A stretch of 64,000 nucleotides of DNA from Pseudomonas putida (GCF_001976065.1 NZ_MNAH01000008.1:8-64007); one strand, 5' to 3'. Counted from the stretch's first letter, positions 16,930 to 25,572 are shown. The notes: generated from the sequence alone by a model not told the origin. Translations and numbers: made by a program.

Positions 16930-17237
16930 ACCGTTCTGTCCTGAAGCACTACAACCGACGTGGGTGTCGGGCATAACAACTTCGGGACAGTAGGAAAAAG
17001 GCTGATGAGGCCGTCCGTGCCGAAGTTTGGGTGCGAGCTTTTGCTCGATACCGCATTCCTTTTCAGGTGTCAGTAATGACTGCAACACCCGTACCGTTTT
17101 CCCCCACTTTGGGTCGAAATACAGTAGCCATCCGCACGCGCGGTTTGGTCTTCGAAAAATACGTTTGGTTCAACCGGAAAGACGTATGAAAAGCGCTTGA
17201 AATTGCTGTCCGGTTTGTGTTTGGTTTTTAGCGTAAA

Positions 17238-17251
17238 ACCCTACATGTAGG
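17238..17251. promoter_or_regulatory. 14-bp palindrome, possible NrdR-type operator
   Basis: CCCTACATGTAGGG is fully palindromic and flanked by A and T tracts. The inner CTACATGTAG matches 8 of 10 positions of the NrdR box core as I remember it. A second NrdR box at the expected ~31 bp distance is not clear, so the assignment is weak; a small bidirectional terminator is the alternative. Confidence 0.35.
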
Positions 17252-17297
17252 GATTTTTGAATGCGCGGGCTACAAGATAATGCGTTTTGGGGGGCGA

Positions 17298-17303
17298 ATG
17301 CAA
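17298..17303 (-). promoter_or_regulatory. Possible -35 element of a distal nrdA promoter
   Basis: TTGCAT on the minus strand, with a CATTATCT stretch 15-17 bases downstream as a poor -10. It lies just downstream of the DnaA boxes and upstream of the palindrome. Weak match. Confidence 0.2.
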
Positions 17304-17312
17304 CGTGCTGCC

Positions 17313-17321
17313 TGTGGATAA
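17313..17321 (-). promoter_or_regulatory. DnaA box 1 (perfect)
   Basis: TGTGGATAA, the exact complement of the consensus DnaA box TTATCCACA. DnaA boxes upstream of nrdAB are known in E. coli, tying dNTP supply to replication initiation. Confidence 0.7.
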
Positions 17322-17323
17322 AC

Positions 17324-17332
17324 TGTGCGTAA
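17324..17332 (-). promoter_or_regulatory. DnaA box 2 (one mismatch)
   Basis: TGTGCGTAA, complement TTACGCACA, one mismatch to TTATNCACA. Same orientation as box 1 and exactly 11 bp away, so on the same helix face. Confidence 0.55.
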
Positions 17333-17486
17333 ATTGTGTGTGAAAGAGGGAACCGGCGTGTAGGCCGCGACCTAGCTGGATTGAAGCTTTTTTCAGTGAT
17401 TTTTAACGGCAGAAAATGACTGATCAGAATTTTAAGGGCGCGAACCCTATCACAAAAAACGCTGTTCTCCGAACGCATTTACCGGC

Positions 17487-17515
17487 TTGTGTTCTGCGTG
17501 GGCGACGTTTATACA
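17487..17515 (+). promoter_or_regulatory. Putative sigma-70 promoter of the RstA/RstB-like pair
   Basis: TTGTGT at 17487-17492 and TATACA at 17510-17515 with a 17-base spacer, about 95 bp before the response-regulator start. Confidence 0.4.
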
Positions 17516-17610
17516 ATCGGCCAGCATGTATGCAATTTATCCTCCCCTATCATTACAAAAAGACGGGCGGATCCTTCCTTATGAGCGTTTCTGGCAAGTA
17601 GAGGTCACCG

Positions 17611-18333
17611 GTGGAGCAAGAAGCCTGGCAGGTATTGATTGTTGAGGACGATCAGCGTCTGGCCGAACTGACGCGCGATTACCTGCAAGCCAATGGCCTG
17701 CGTGTCTCGATCGAAGGCAATGGTGCCCTGGCCGCAGCCCGCATCATCAAGGAACAACCGGACCTGGTGATTCTCGACCTGATGCTGCCGGGCGAAGACG
17801 GCTTGAGCATTTGCCGCAAGGTTCGCGACCGTTATGACGGCCCGATCCTGATGCTCACCGCGCGCACCGACGACACCGACCAGATCCTCGGCCTGGACCT
17901 GGGGGCCGACGACTACGTGTGCAAGCCGGTGCGCCCGCGCTTGCTGCTGGCGCGCATCCAGGCCTTGCTGCGACGCAGTGACGCGCCGGAAGCCATCCCG
18001 GAAAAACAACGGCGCCTGCAGTTCGGCCCGCTGGTGGTGGACAACGCCTTGCGCGAAGCCTGGCTGCATGACAACGGCATCGAACTGACCAGCGCCGAGT
18101 TCGACTTGCTCTGGCTGCTGGTTGCCAACGCCGGGCGTATCCTCTCCCGGGAAGAGATCTTCACCGCATTGCGCGGCATCGGCTATGACGGCCAGGACCG
18201 CTCCATCGACGTTCGCATCTCGCGCATCCGCCCCAAGATCGGCGATGACCCGGACCACCCGCGACTGATCAAGACCGTGCGCAGCAAAGGCTACCTGTTT
18301 GTCCCCGAGGCCTGCGTAGACCCGACCCTGTGA
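17611..18333 (+). CDS. OmpR-family response regulator, RstA-like
   Basis: 240 residues. Receiver domain 1-~120 with VEDD (11-14), phospho-acceptor D56 (ILDLMLPGEDG) and K in CKPV; winged-helix DNA-binding domain ~135-232 with SIDVRISRIRPKIGDD and TVRSKGYLF. The DNA-binding region strongly resembles RstA. The start is GTG 17611 with GAGG six bases upstream. It overlaps the kinase gene by 4 nt and is divergent from nrdA, an arrangement I recall for PA1157-PA1156 of P. aeruginosa. Signal and regulon are not evident. Confidence 0.88.
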   Translation: MEQEAWQVLIVEDDQRLAELTRDYLQANGLRVSIEGNGALAAARIIKEQPDLVILDLMLPGEDGLSICRKVRDRYDGPILMLTARTDDTDQILGLDLGADDYVCKPVRPRLLLARIQALLRRSDAPEAIPEKQRRLQFGPLVVDNALREAWLHDNGIELTSAEFDLLWLLVANAGRILSREEIFTALRGIGYDGQDRSIDVRISRIRPKIGDDPDHPRLIKTVRSKGYLFVPEACVDPTL

Positions 18334-19940
18334 ACTCGATCTTCCTGCGTATCTACGGCGGCATGTGTGCCGCGCTGATACTGGTGGCGGTACTCGGTGT
18401 GCTGGCCTTGCACCTGCTCAATCAGGTGCGCGGCGAGCAGTACCGCGAACGACTGGCCCACGGCACGTTTTCGCTGATGGCCGACAACCTGCAACCGATG
18501 AACCCGACCGAGCGCCGCCGGGCCCTGTTGGTGTGGGAGCGGCTGCTGGGGATTCCGCTGGCGCTGAAAACCTTTGCCCAGACCGACCTCGACCTGACCC
18601 AGCGCACCCGCGTATTGCGCGGCCAGGCCCTGGTGGAGCAGACCGGCCCGCATGCGGCCAGGGTTTATCGACTGGTCAGCGACAAAGAGCAGCTTGTTCT
18701 CACGGGTGAGGTCCAGCAGATCAGCGAACAACTCGCCCGGGCGACTATCTATCTGTTGGCGGACGAACTGGTGCGCTACCCCGTGGGCGAGCAACCGGTG
18801 CGCCTGGCGCAATTGAAGCAGGACAAGGGGTTTGGATTCGATTTGCGCCTCGTCACGGTCCAGGACGCCGACATGGACGAAGACCAGAGCCGTCGAGTGT
18901 CAGAGGGCGACACCGTGATGGCGCTGGGCAAGGAGGGCGATTCGATCCGGGTGTTCGCCGGCATGGTCGGCACGCCGTGGGTGCTGGAAATCGGCCCGCT
19001 GTACCAGATGAATCCTTATCCGCCTGAATGGCTGGTGCTGATTGCCGCCCTGGGGCTGAGCCTGATCGGCTTGATCGTGTATCTGCTGGTGCGGCAACTG
19101 GAACGCCGCTTGCGCGGGCTGGAAGCGGCAGCCACGCGGATCGCCAAGGGCAGCCTGGAAACCCGTGTGCCGGCGCGTGGTGCGGACTCGGTGGGGCGAC
19201 TGGCGTCGGCGTTCAACGGCATGGCCGAGCACCTGCAACAGTTGCTGGCCATTCAGCGCGAGCTGGTACGTGCCGTGTCCCACGAATTGCGTACGCCGGT
19301 GGCACGTCTGCGGTTTGGCCTGGAAATGATCGGCTCGGCCAAGACCCCGCAAGACCTGGAAAAATACTGCGAAGGCATGGACCACGATATCGAGGACCTC
19401 GACCGTCTGGTCGACGAGATGCTGACTTACGCGCGACTGGAACAAGGCTCGCCCGCCCTGAACTTTCAGCGTATCGATCTGGATGCCTTGGTCAATCAAG
19501 TGATCGAAGAGCTGGCGCCCTTGCGCGCCGACGTCACGGTGCAGCGAGGATTGTGCCTGTCGGCCGCCGACTGCGACGACGCCTGGGTCGAGGCCGAGCC
19601 GCGCTACCTGCATCGGGCGCTGCAGAATCTGGTGAGCAATGCCATGCGCCACGCACAATCGCGGGTCACCATCAGTTATCAGGTGGGGCAGCAGCGTTGT
19701 CGGGTGGATGTCGAAGATGACGGGCCGGGGGTGCCGGAAATGGCCTGGGAGAAAATTTTCACGCCGTTCCTGCGCCTCGACGACAGCCGGACCCGAGCCT
19801 CGGGCGGCCATGGCTTGGGATTGTCGATCGTGCGGCGGATCATCCATTGGCACGACGGCCGGGCGTTGATCGGCAAGAGCAAGAGCCTGGGCGGCGCGTG
19901 TTTCAGCTTGAGCTGGCCGAGAAACCAGGAAAAGCGCTGA
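18330..19940 (+). CDS. Membrane sensor histidine kinase, RstB-like
   Basis: 536 residues. Membrane segment 1 at ~8-30, periplasmic sensor ~31-230, membrane segment 2 at ~232-255 (EWLVLIAALGLSLIGLIVYL), then HAMP, an H-box (AVSHELRTPVARLRFG) and an HATPase_c domain with NLVSNAMRHA, VEDDGPGVP and GGHGLGLSI. The start is GTG 18330 overlapping the stop of the regulator, so the two are co-translated and cognate. The periplasmic region shows no motif I can name. Confidence 0.88.
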   Translation: MNSIFLRIYGGMCAALILVAVLGVLALHLLNQVRGEQYRERLAHGTFSLMADNLQPMNPTERRRALLVWERLLGIPLALKTFAQTDLDLTQRTRVLRGQALVEQTGPHAARVYRLVSDKEQLVLTGEVQQISEQLARATIYLLADELVRYPVGEQPVRLAQLKQDKGFGFDLRLVTVQDADMDEDQSRRVSEGDTVMALGKEGDSIRVFAGMVGTPWVLEIGPLYQMNPYPPEWLVLIAALGLSLIGLIVYLLVRQLERRLRGLEAAATRIAKGSLETRVPARGADSVGRLASAFNGMAEHLQQLLAIQRELVRAVSHELRTPVARLRFGLEMIGSAKTPQDLEKYCEGMDHDIEDLDRLVDEMLTYARLEQGSPALNFQRIDLDALVNQVIEELAPLRADVTVQRGLCLSAADCDDAWVEAEPRYLHRALQNLVSNAMRHAQSRVTISYQVGQQRCRVDVEDDGPGVPEMAWEKIFTPFLRLDDSRTRASGGHGLGLSIVRRIIHWHDGRALIGKSKSLGGACFSLSWPRNQEKR

Positions 19941-19968
19941 GCTCCCGGTCACCCGCAACGTCACAAAT

Positions 19969-20000
19969 CCCTTGTAGGCGCTGGCTTGTCGGGTCGCCGC
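19969..20000. repeat. Single degenerate REP element
   Basis: CTTGTAGGCGCTGGCTTGTC resembles one arm of the pseudomonad REP family. It lies between the convergent kinase and phosphopantetheinyl transferase genes. Confidence 0.45.
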
Positions 20001-20037
20001 ATCGCAGCGATGAGGTCCTGACAGACAGCAATAAACG

Positions 20038-20763
20038 TCAGGCCTTTATACTGACCAGACTCAACAACTGCCCATCCTTGACCCCGAACTGCGCATCCAG
20101 CTCGGTGCCGTTACGCCATTCACCCGACAGGTCAGTCAATAGCCGCAACCGCACCTCACCTGAATCGGTCCACTCCAGCACCTCGGCGTGTTCAAAGTAG
20201 AAACGTTGGCGCACGATCGGGTAGAGCGCCTTGAACAGGCTTTCTTTCACTGAAAAAGTCAGGGTGACCAGCAACGCCAGCTGATCGCGACGCCCGGCGG
20301 CCATGCGCTGCAGTTCCGGCGGGGTAAGGATTTCCCCAGCCAGGCGTTCGGCGCGCTCGACATTGAGCAGGTTTTCCATGTCCATTCCCAGCCCGCGCCA
20401 ATGGGTTTTCTTCGCGACGATCGCCGCGGCCCGACCGGTGCTGTGGGTGATGGAGCCAGTGATGTGCGCAGGCCAGACAGGCGCCCGGTCATCGCCGATG
20501 GCCGGGCTGAAGTTCAGGCCTTCCAATTGTTGCAATGCGGCGCGGGCGCAGATCCGCCCGGCGAGAAATTCTGCCTGGCGCTTGGCGACCGAGCGCTGGA
20601 TGCTCGCGGGTGCCTCAATGGCGCTGCGCTGGAAATCATCGCTGAGCAGTCGCGATGTATCGAAGTGGGTACTCAACAGCACCGCATCAGGCAGCACCAC
20701 CGGCAGTGGCCAATGGGCATCGAGGGGCGTGCAGCAGACGGGCAGGGCGGGGACGGGATTCAT
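20038..20763 (-). CDS. 4'-phosphopantetheinyl transferase, EntD/PcpS type
   Basis: 241 residues from ATG 20763 (an ATG nine bases upstream is possible). The family signatures are present: GMDMENL with the Mg-binding D-x-E, and FSVKESLFKALYP with the WxxKEA-type segment. The enzyme transfers the phosphopantetheine arm of CoA to acyl, peptidyl or aryl carrier proteins in the cytoplasm. Length and sequence fit the single broad-range transferase PcpS of pseudomonads. The long N-terminal ORF extension overlaps the upstream hydrolase stop and is rejected. Confidence 0.88.
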   Translation of the reverse strand: MNPVPALPVCCTPLDAHWPLPVVLPDAVLLSTHFDTSRLLSDDFQRSAIEAPASIQRSVAKRQAEFLAGRICARAALQQLEGLNFSPAIGDDRAPVWPAHITGSITHSTGRAAAIVAKKTHWRGLGMDMENLLNVERAERLAGEILTPPELQRMAAGRRDQLALLVTLTFSVKESLFKALYPIVRQRFYFEHAEVLEWTDSGEVRLRLLTDLSGEWRNGTELDAQFGVKDGQLLSLVSIKA

Positions 20764-20863
20764 GTCGGGCATTTTGCCGGGTTGCCTTGATGCTGGGTAG
20801 TCCTGATGCCAGGCATCGCGGGCGATGTGTCTCGCCCGCGATAGCCGTGCGGCGGTCGATCGT

Positions 20864-21655
20864 TTAGCCAAAGATCTTTTTGAAGAACGCCTGCATATCC
20901 GCCCACGAGCGTTCGTCCGCAGCCTTGTCGTAGCCGATATCCGGCCCACCGTGATCGCCATGGCTCAAGCGATCGGCGTCGGGATTGCTGAAACCGTGCT
21001 TGGCGCCGTCGAGGCTGACGAACCGGTAGTCGGCGCCGGCCTTGTCCATCTCGGCCTTGAAGGCAGCGACGTTTTCCGGGGTTACCAGACTGTCCTGGGC
21101 GCCGTGTTCAACGAGGATTTTCGCCTTGACGCTACCCGGAGTCGCTGGGGTATTGGTGACCAGCGCGCCATGGAAACTCACGACCCCGGCCAGGGGCACA
21201 CCCTGACGTGCCGCGTTGAGCACCACGCCACCGCCGAAGCAGTAGCCGATGGCGGCCAGCTTGTGCGGATCGGTTTGCGCCTGTTGTTTGAGCAAGTCGA
21301 GTCCCGCCTGGAAGCGCGCGCTGGCGATCGCGTTGTCCTTGAGCACGGCTTGCATGAAGGCCATCGCATCCTTGGGGTGCTCGGTGTTCTTGCCATCGCC
21401 ATACATATCGATGGCCAGAGCGCTGTAACCCAGGCCGGCGAGGTCGCGGGCGCGCCGCTTGGCGTAGTCGTTCAAGCCCCAGAACTCATGCACCACCACG
21501 ACGCCAGGGCGCGGGCCTTTTATCGCGTCATCGTAAGCGTAATAGCCAATCATCCGGGTGCCGTCGCTACTTTGATAAGGGATTTCCTGAGTCTTGATGG
21601 TGGCCTGGGCCAGCCCGCTGGCGGCGAGCAAGAAGAGGGCGAAGAGCATGCGCAT
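20864..21655 (-). CDS. Dienelactone hydrolase family protein, secreted
   Basis: 263 residues with a signal peptide (MRMLFALFLLAASGLAQA), so probably periplasmic. The alpha/beta-hydrolase core shows the nucleophile motif GYCFGGG with Cys in place of Ser, as in dienelactone hydrolases, an Asp in GAQDSLV, and the catalytic His in GAKHGFSNP. The natural substrate is unknown. It is on the minus strand, 100 bp upstream of the transferase gene, and is transcribed away from oprH. Confidence 0.85.
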   Translation of the reverse strand: MRMLFALFLLAASGLAQATIKTQEIPYQSSDGTRMIGYYAYDDAIKGPRPGVVVVHEFWGLNDYAKRRARDLAGLGYSALAIDMYGDGKNTEHPKDAMAFMQAVLKDNAIASARFQAGLDLLKQQAQTDPHKLAAIGYCFGGGVVLNAARQGVPLAGVVSFHGALVTNTPATPGSVKAKILVEHGAQDSLVTPENVAAFKAEMDKAGADYRFVSLDGAKHGFSNPDADRLSHGDHGGPDIGYDKAADERSWADMQAFFKKIFG

Positions 21656-21701
21656 GGTCGGATCTCCTACAAGAAAATCATCAAACAGCTCAGTGGATAT
21701 G

Positions 21702-21740
21702 GTTCAGCTCAGGTTAAGTGCGTGTTCAGGGTGAGTTCAG
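21702..21740 (+). promoter_or_regulatory. Four tandem PhoP half-sites upstream of oprH
   Basis: GTTCAG (21702), GTTAAG (21713), GTTCAG (21724) and GTTCAG (21735) repeat with an exact 11-bp period, the pattern bound by OmpR/PhoP-family dimers. A TAATCT that can act as -10 lies at 21751-21756. In P. aeruginosa PhoP activates its own oprH-phoP-phoQ operon. Confidence 0.8.
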
Positions 21741-21813
21741 GGCGGCGTGAGTAATCTTGCCTCGTAGCCAAAACAACACGAACTCACGCACGAACTCACG
21801 AGGAGTTTCACTC

Positions 21814-22416
21814 ATGACTGGATTCAAAAAATTGCTGCTGGCATTCACCGTTTTCGGCGCGAGCACCGCAGCGTTCGCTTCCACCGACAATTTCGCCAGC
21901 CTCACTTATGGGCAGACCAGCGACAAGATCAAAAAATCCCATGCCTTGAACGATAACCTCGACCGTCCGAACGCCGACGGCGTAATTGGCAAGGACAACA
22001 CCTGGGGCTTGCGTCTGGGCCAGCAAAACAACCAAGGCCGTTACTACGCCACGTACGACAACGTGTCGGGATCGCACAATGGCATTAAACTGCGTCAGGA
22101 AAACCTGCTGGGCAGCTACGATCTGTTCCATCCGTTGGCTGCCAGCACCAAGCTGTTCGGCGGTGTCTCGGCCGGGTTGACCAAAATGACCCAGGAATCA
22201 CCCGGCTTCAGTCGCGACAGCGACATCGGTTACGCCATAGGCGCACAGGCAGGCATTCTGCAACAGGTTTCGCAAAACACTTCGGTTGAACTGGGGTACC
22301 GTTACCTGCGCAGCAACGCCGGCACCGAAATGAGCGAGCGAAGTGGTAGCAAACAGGGTTCGCTGAGCTTGACCAGCAGCGCGCAGACCTACCTCTCAGC
22401 CAACTACGCTTTCTAA
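21814..22416 (+). CDS. oprH: Outer membrane protein OprH
   Basis: 200 residues from ATG 21814, with GAGGAG upstream. A signal peptide of ~22 residues ends in AAFA. The rest alternates as a small beta-barrel and ends in YLSANYAF, with the C-terminal Phe needed for barrel insertion. Length and its place directly before phoP-phoQ identify it as OprH, which binds and stabilises lipopolysaccharide under low Mg2+. A 116-bp gap with a long hairpin separates it from phoP. Confidence 0.9.
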   Translation: MTGFKKLLLAFTVFGASTAAFASTDNFASLTYGQTSDKIKKSHALNDNLDRPNADGVIGKDNTWGLRLGQQNNQGRYYATYDNVSGSHNGIKLRQENLLGSYDLFHPLAASTKLFGGVSAGLTKMTQESPGFSRDSDIGYAIGAQAGILQQVSQNTSVELGYRYLRSNAGTEMSERSGSKQGSLSLTSSAQTYLSANYAF

Positions 22417-22425
22417 AACCGTGTG

Positions 22426-22476
22426 TGACAGGCTGCAGCGGATAAATCCAAGAGATTGATCCGCTGCAGCCTGTCA
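22426..22476 (+). other. 18-bp perfect stem-loop between oprH and phoP
   Basis: TGACAGGCTGCAGCGGAT pairs exactly with ATCCGCTGCAGCCTGTCA around a 15-base loop. No T-run follows, so it is not a standard terminator; it may protect the oprH mRNA end or set the oprH:phoPQ ratio. Confidence 0.75.
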
Positions 22477-22532
22477 GTCATCGAGGTGCGTCGATGTGCC
22501 TCTGGAGTATTTGATTTGCCTGGGAGAGCGAA

Positions 22533-23210
22533 ATGAAACTGCTGGTCGTCGAGGATGAAGCGCTGTTGCGTCATCACCTGCAAACCCGCCTGACGGATAG
22601 CGGCCATGTGGTCGAGTCCGTGGGCAACGCCGTCGATGCGCTGTATCAGACAGAACAGTTCAACCACGACCTGGCGGTGATTGATCTTGGGTTGCCGGGC
22701 ATGGGTGGACTGGATCTGATTCGTCAGTTGCGCTCGCAGGGCAAGACCTTTCCTATCCTGATCCTCACAGCACGCGGTAACTGGCAGGACAAGGTTGAAG
22801 GCCTTGCTGCCGGTGCCGACGATTATGTGGTCAAGCCCTTCCAGTTTGAAGAACTGGAGGCCCGGCTGAATGCCTTGTTGCGTCGCTCCAGCGGATTTAC
22901 CCAGTCAACGATCGTCGCCGGGCCGTTGCTGCTGGACCTTAATCGCAAACAGGCGTCCCTTGATGAGCAACCACTGGCATTGACCGCCTATGAATACCGG
23001 ATTCTCGAGTATCTGATGCGCCATCATCAGCAAGTGGTGCCCAAGGACCGCTTGATGGAGCAGCTCTACCCGGACGATGACGAGCGCGATCCGAACGTGA
23101 TCGAGGTGCTGGTCGGCCGTCTGCGCCGAAAACTCGAAGGTACAACCGGTTTCAAGCCAATCGATACGGTGCGTGGCCTGGGCTATCTGTTCACTGAGCG
23201 CTGCAGTTGA
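22533..23210 (+). CDS. phoP: Response regulator PhoP
   Basis: 225 residues. Receiver with VEDE (6-9), phospho-acceptor D51 (DLGLPGMGG) and the stretch ILTARGNWQDKVEGLAAGAD, then K in VVKPFQ; OmpR-type winged helix in the second half (LTAYEYRILEYLMRHH, TVRGLGYLF). It closely matches P. aeruginosa PhoP as I remember it. It controls Mg2+ limitation responses, oprH and polymyxin resistance. It overlaps phoQ by 4 nt. Confidence 0.95.
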   Translation: MKLLVVEDEALLRHHLQTRLTDSGHVVESVGNAVDALYQTEQFNHDLAVIDLGLPGMGGLDLIRQLRSQGKTFPILILTARGNWQDKVEGLAAGADDYVVKPFQFEELEARLNALLRRSSGFTQSTIVAGPLLLDLNRKQASLDEQPLALTAYEYRILEYLMRHHQQVVPKDRLMEQLYPDDDERDPNVIEVLVGRLRRKLEGTTGFKPIDTVRGLGYLFTERCS

Positions 23211-24550
23211 TCGGTTCTCTTCGCGTTCGCCTGATGCTCGCCGCCACGATCCTGGCGGTTTTGTTCATGCTGGCGTTGCTGCCGGCAATGCAGGGAGCGT
23301 TCAGCCTGGCGCTGCAGGACGCCATCGAGCAGCGACTGGCGTCGGACGTCACCACGTTGATCTCTGCCGCGCGGGTCGAGAACAACCGCTTGCAGATGCC
23401 GGACCAGTTGCCCGATGAGCGCTTCAACCTGGCCGATGGCAACTTGCTCGGTTACATCTACAGCCGCGAAGGCCAATTGGTGTGGCGCTCGAAAGACACC
23501 CTTGAGGAGAACATCAATTACAAGCCGCGTTACGACGGACGCGGTAATGAATTTGCCAGGATTCGCCAGGACAATGGCCAGGAATTCTTCGTCTATGACG
23601 TCGAGGTCAAATTGCTGGGCGGCAAAAGCGCGGCGTTCAGCTTCGTCGCGTTGCAGCCAGCGCGAGAATACGATGCCACGCTCGACGGCCTGCGGGACAA
23701 CCTTTACCTGGGGTTCGGTGCAGCCTTGCTGGTGCTACTGGCATTGCTATGGGCCGGCCTGTCGTGGGGGTTGCAGGCATTGCGCCGGCTGAGCCAGGAA
23801 CTCGATGAGATCGAAAGCGGCACCCGCGAAAGCCTGAGTGAACAACACCCACGGGAATTGCTGCGCCTGACCGGCTCTCTCAACCGCTTGCTGCACAGCG
23901 AGCGCGAACAGCGTAGCCGTTATCGCGATTCCCTCGACGATCTGGCTCACAGCCTGAAAACCCCCTTGGCGGTGTTGCAGGGGGTCAGCGAAGACATGGC
24001 ACAACGCCCTGAGGACCGGGATCAGGCCTGGGTGTTGCAGACCCAGATCGAGCGCATGAGCCAGCAGATCAGTTACCAGTTGCAACGCGCAAGCCTGCGC
24101 AAAAGCGGCCTGGTGCGCCATCAGGTACGCCTGCAGCCCGTGTTGCAGAGCCTTTGCGATACGCTTGACAAGGTCTATCGCGACAAACGGGTACAGGTGA
24201 CCTTCGATTTGCCGGAGCAGTGCCTGGCCCCTATCGAACAGGGTGCCTTGCTGGAGATGCTGGGCAATCTGCTGGAAAACGCGTATCGGCTGTGCCTGAG
24301 CGAAGTGCGCATCAGCGTGCGTACCCTCAATGGCGTCGAGATATGCGTAGAAGACGATGGCCCAGGTGTCCCGCTCGATCAGCGCACGCGGATCCTTCAG
24401 CGCGGTGAGCGTCTGGACCGCCAGCATCCGGGGCAGGGAATTGGCCTGGCGGTGGTCAAGGACATCATCGAAAGCTATGGCGCAAAACTGACCCTGGGCG
24501 ACTCACCCCTTGGGGGGGCGGCTTTCCGTATTCATTTCCCGCCGGTGTGA
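23207..24550 (+). CDS. phoQ: Sensor histidine kinase PhoQ
   Basis: 447 residues from TTG 23207, which overlaps the phoP stop; the product then begins MIGSLRVRLML as in other pseudomonad PhoQ. Membrane segments lie at ~10-30 and ~168-190 and enclose the Mg2+-sensing periplasmic domain. The cytoplasmic part has HAMP, an H-box (DDLAHSLKTPLAVL) and HATPase_c with LGNLLENAYR, VEDDGPGVP and GQGIGLAVV. It senses low divalent cations and phosphorylates PhoP. Confidence 0.94.
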   Translation: MIGSLRVRLMLAATILAVLFMLALLPAMQGAFSLALQDAIEQRLASDVTTLISAARVENNRLQMPDQLPDERFNLADGNLLGYIYSREGQLVWRSKDTLEENINYKPRYDGRGNEFARIRQDNGQEFFVYDVEVKLLGGKSAAFSFVALQPAREYDATLDGLRDNLYLGFGAALLVLLALLWAGLSWGLQALRRLSQELDEIESGTRESLSEQHPRELLRLTGSLNRLLHSEREQRSRYRDSLDDLAHSLKTPLAVLQGVSEDMAQRPEDRDQAWVLQTQIERMSQQISYQLQRASLRKSGLVRHQVRLQPVLQSLCDTLDKVYRDKRVQVTFDLPEQCLAPIEQGALLEMLGNLLENAYRLCLSEVRISVRTLNGVEICVEDDGPGVPLDQRTRILQRGERLDRQHPGQGIGLAVVKDIIESYGAKLTLGDSPLGGAAFRIHFPPV

Positions 24551-24573
24551 TCGGCGATAGTTGCCAGTTGAAC

Positions 24574-25572
24574 TCAGTTTTCCCGAGCCCGATAAGCCCC
24601 GGGCGTCAGCCCGGTCCACTTCTTGAACGCCCGATGAAACGCCGATGGCTCGGAAAAGCCCAGTTGCTCGGCGATCTGTTGCAAGGGCAGGTCGTTGCGG
24701 CCCAGGTGATAAATGGCAATATCCCTGCGCAGTTGGTCCTTCAACTCCTGAAAACTGGTGTTTTCTTCTCGTAGATGCCGACGTAGCGTTTGCGGGCTGA
24801 TATGCAGGTGCGCAGCCACGGCCTCCAGATCCGGCCAGGGTGAGCGGTCGCTGCTGAGCAAGCGTCGCAACTGGCTGCTCAGGCTGTGGCCGTCATCCGG
24901 GCGGGATAACAGGTCGGCAGGCGAGCGCTCAAGGAACTGCTTGAGCGTGCGTTCGTCTTGCAGCAGTGGCATGTCCAGGTAGCGGGCATGAAACAGCAGG
25001 CTGCTCTGTTGTGCCGAAAACTCGAGCGGGCACGAGAACAGCAACTCGTATTCGGCGCCATGGTCCGGTCGCGGGTAACTGAACGTGGCGTGTTCCAGTC
25101 GAATACGCTGGCCGATCAACCAACTGGGGAAGCGATGCCAGATCACCAATAGACTTTCGGTGAGGAAATGTTCCGGGTCCCAGAGCTGCGAATCGTCCAG
25201 GCTCAGTCGAATCATTTCGTCTTCGCGCGTCAGCGTCAGGCGCGGAGCGTCCGGGAATAAGCTATAAAAAAATAGTCCGCGATGCAGTGCCTTATCCAGA
25301 TTGCGGCAATGGATAACGGCATGACACATCATTGCGAAGCTGCCGGGCTTGCTGATACCACGGCCGAAACCCAGGTACTCGTCGTCCAGTGCCAGCCACA
25401 ACGCCTGGACCAGCCGGGTGAATTGTTCTGGGGGGATGCGCGCCCGAGGCTCGTCGAGCAACTCGGGACTGATCCCCAACTGCTGCAACAGTTTCGAATA
25501 ATCGTAGCCACGCCGTTGCGCGCCACCGAGGGCGGCACGGGCGAAATGACTGGCGATGGTGCGTTCGCGCAT
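24574..25572 (-). CDS. AraC-family transcriptional regulator
   Basis: 332 residues from ATG 25572. Residues ~15-190 form the arabinose-binding-like domain of the OruR/ArgR-type AraC group (YSKLLQQLGI, FGRGISKPGSFAMMCHAVIH). The C-terminal ~100 residues hold two helix-turn-helices: LHISPQTLRRHLREENTSFQ and the family hallmark IAEQLGFSEPSAFHRAFKKW. It is convergent with phoQ (23 bp) and divergent from dctA, whose control region it could bind. The effector is unknown. Confidence 0.88.
   Translation of the reverse strand: MRERTIASHFARAALGGAQRRGYDYSKLLQQLGISPELLDEPRARIPPEQFTRLVQALWLALDDEYLGFGRGISKPGSFAMMCHAVIHCRNLDKALHRGLFFYSLFPDAPRLTLTREDEMIRLSLDDSQLWDPEHFLTESLLVIWHRFPSWLIGQRIRLEHATFSYPRPDHGAEYELLFSCPLEFSAQQSSLLFHARYLDMPLLQDERTLKQFLERSPADLLSRPDDGHSLSSQLRRLLSSDRSPWPDLEAVAAHLHISPQTLRRHLREENTSFQELKDQLRRDIAIYHLGRNDLPLQQIAEQLGFSEPSAFHRAFKKWTGLTPGAYRAREN

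Larger units (their letters stand above)
16881..17610. other. Divergent control region between nrdA and the RstA-like gene
   Basis: 730 bases without a gene. It holds an nrdA leader hairpin (16911-16929), a second imperfect hairpin at 17067-17090, a 14-bp palindrome, two DnaA boxes and a promoter for the plus-strand pair. If the DnaA boxes and palindrome mark the nrdA promoter, the nrdA leader is about 350-400 nt long. Confidence 0.6.

Noticed and set aside
13989..16976. A 995-codon open frame on the plus strand
   Set aside because: It is the antisense shadow of nrdA, whose minus-strand product carries all the reductase motifs; the plus-strand product is Val/Gln/His-rich without any domain.
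17416..17601. Possible small gene before the RstA-like regulator, including a 6-codon ATG frame at 17581
   Set aside because: No convincing ribosome site, and the frame covers the probable promoter; composition is not coding-like.
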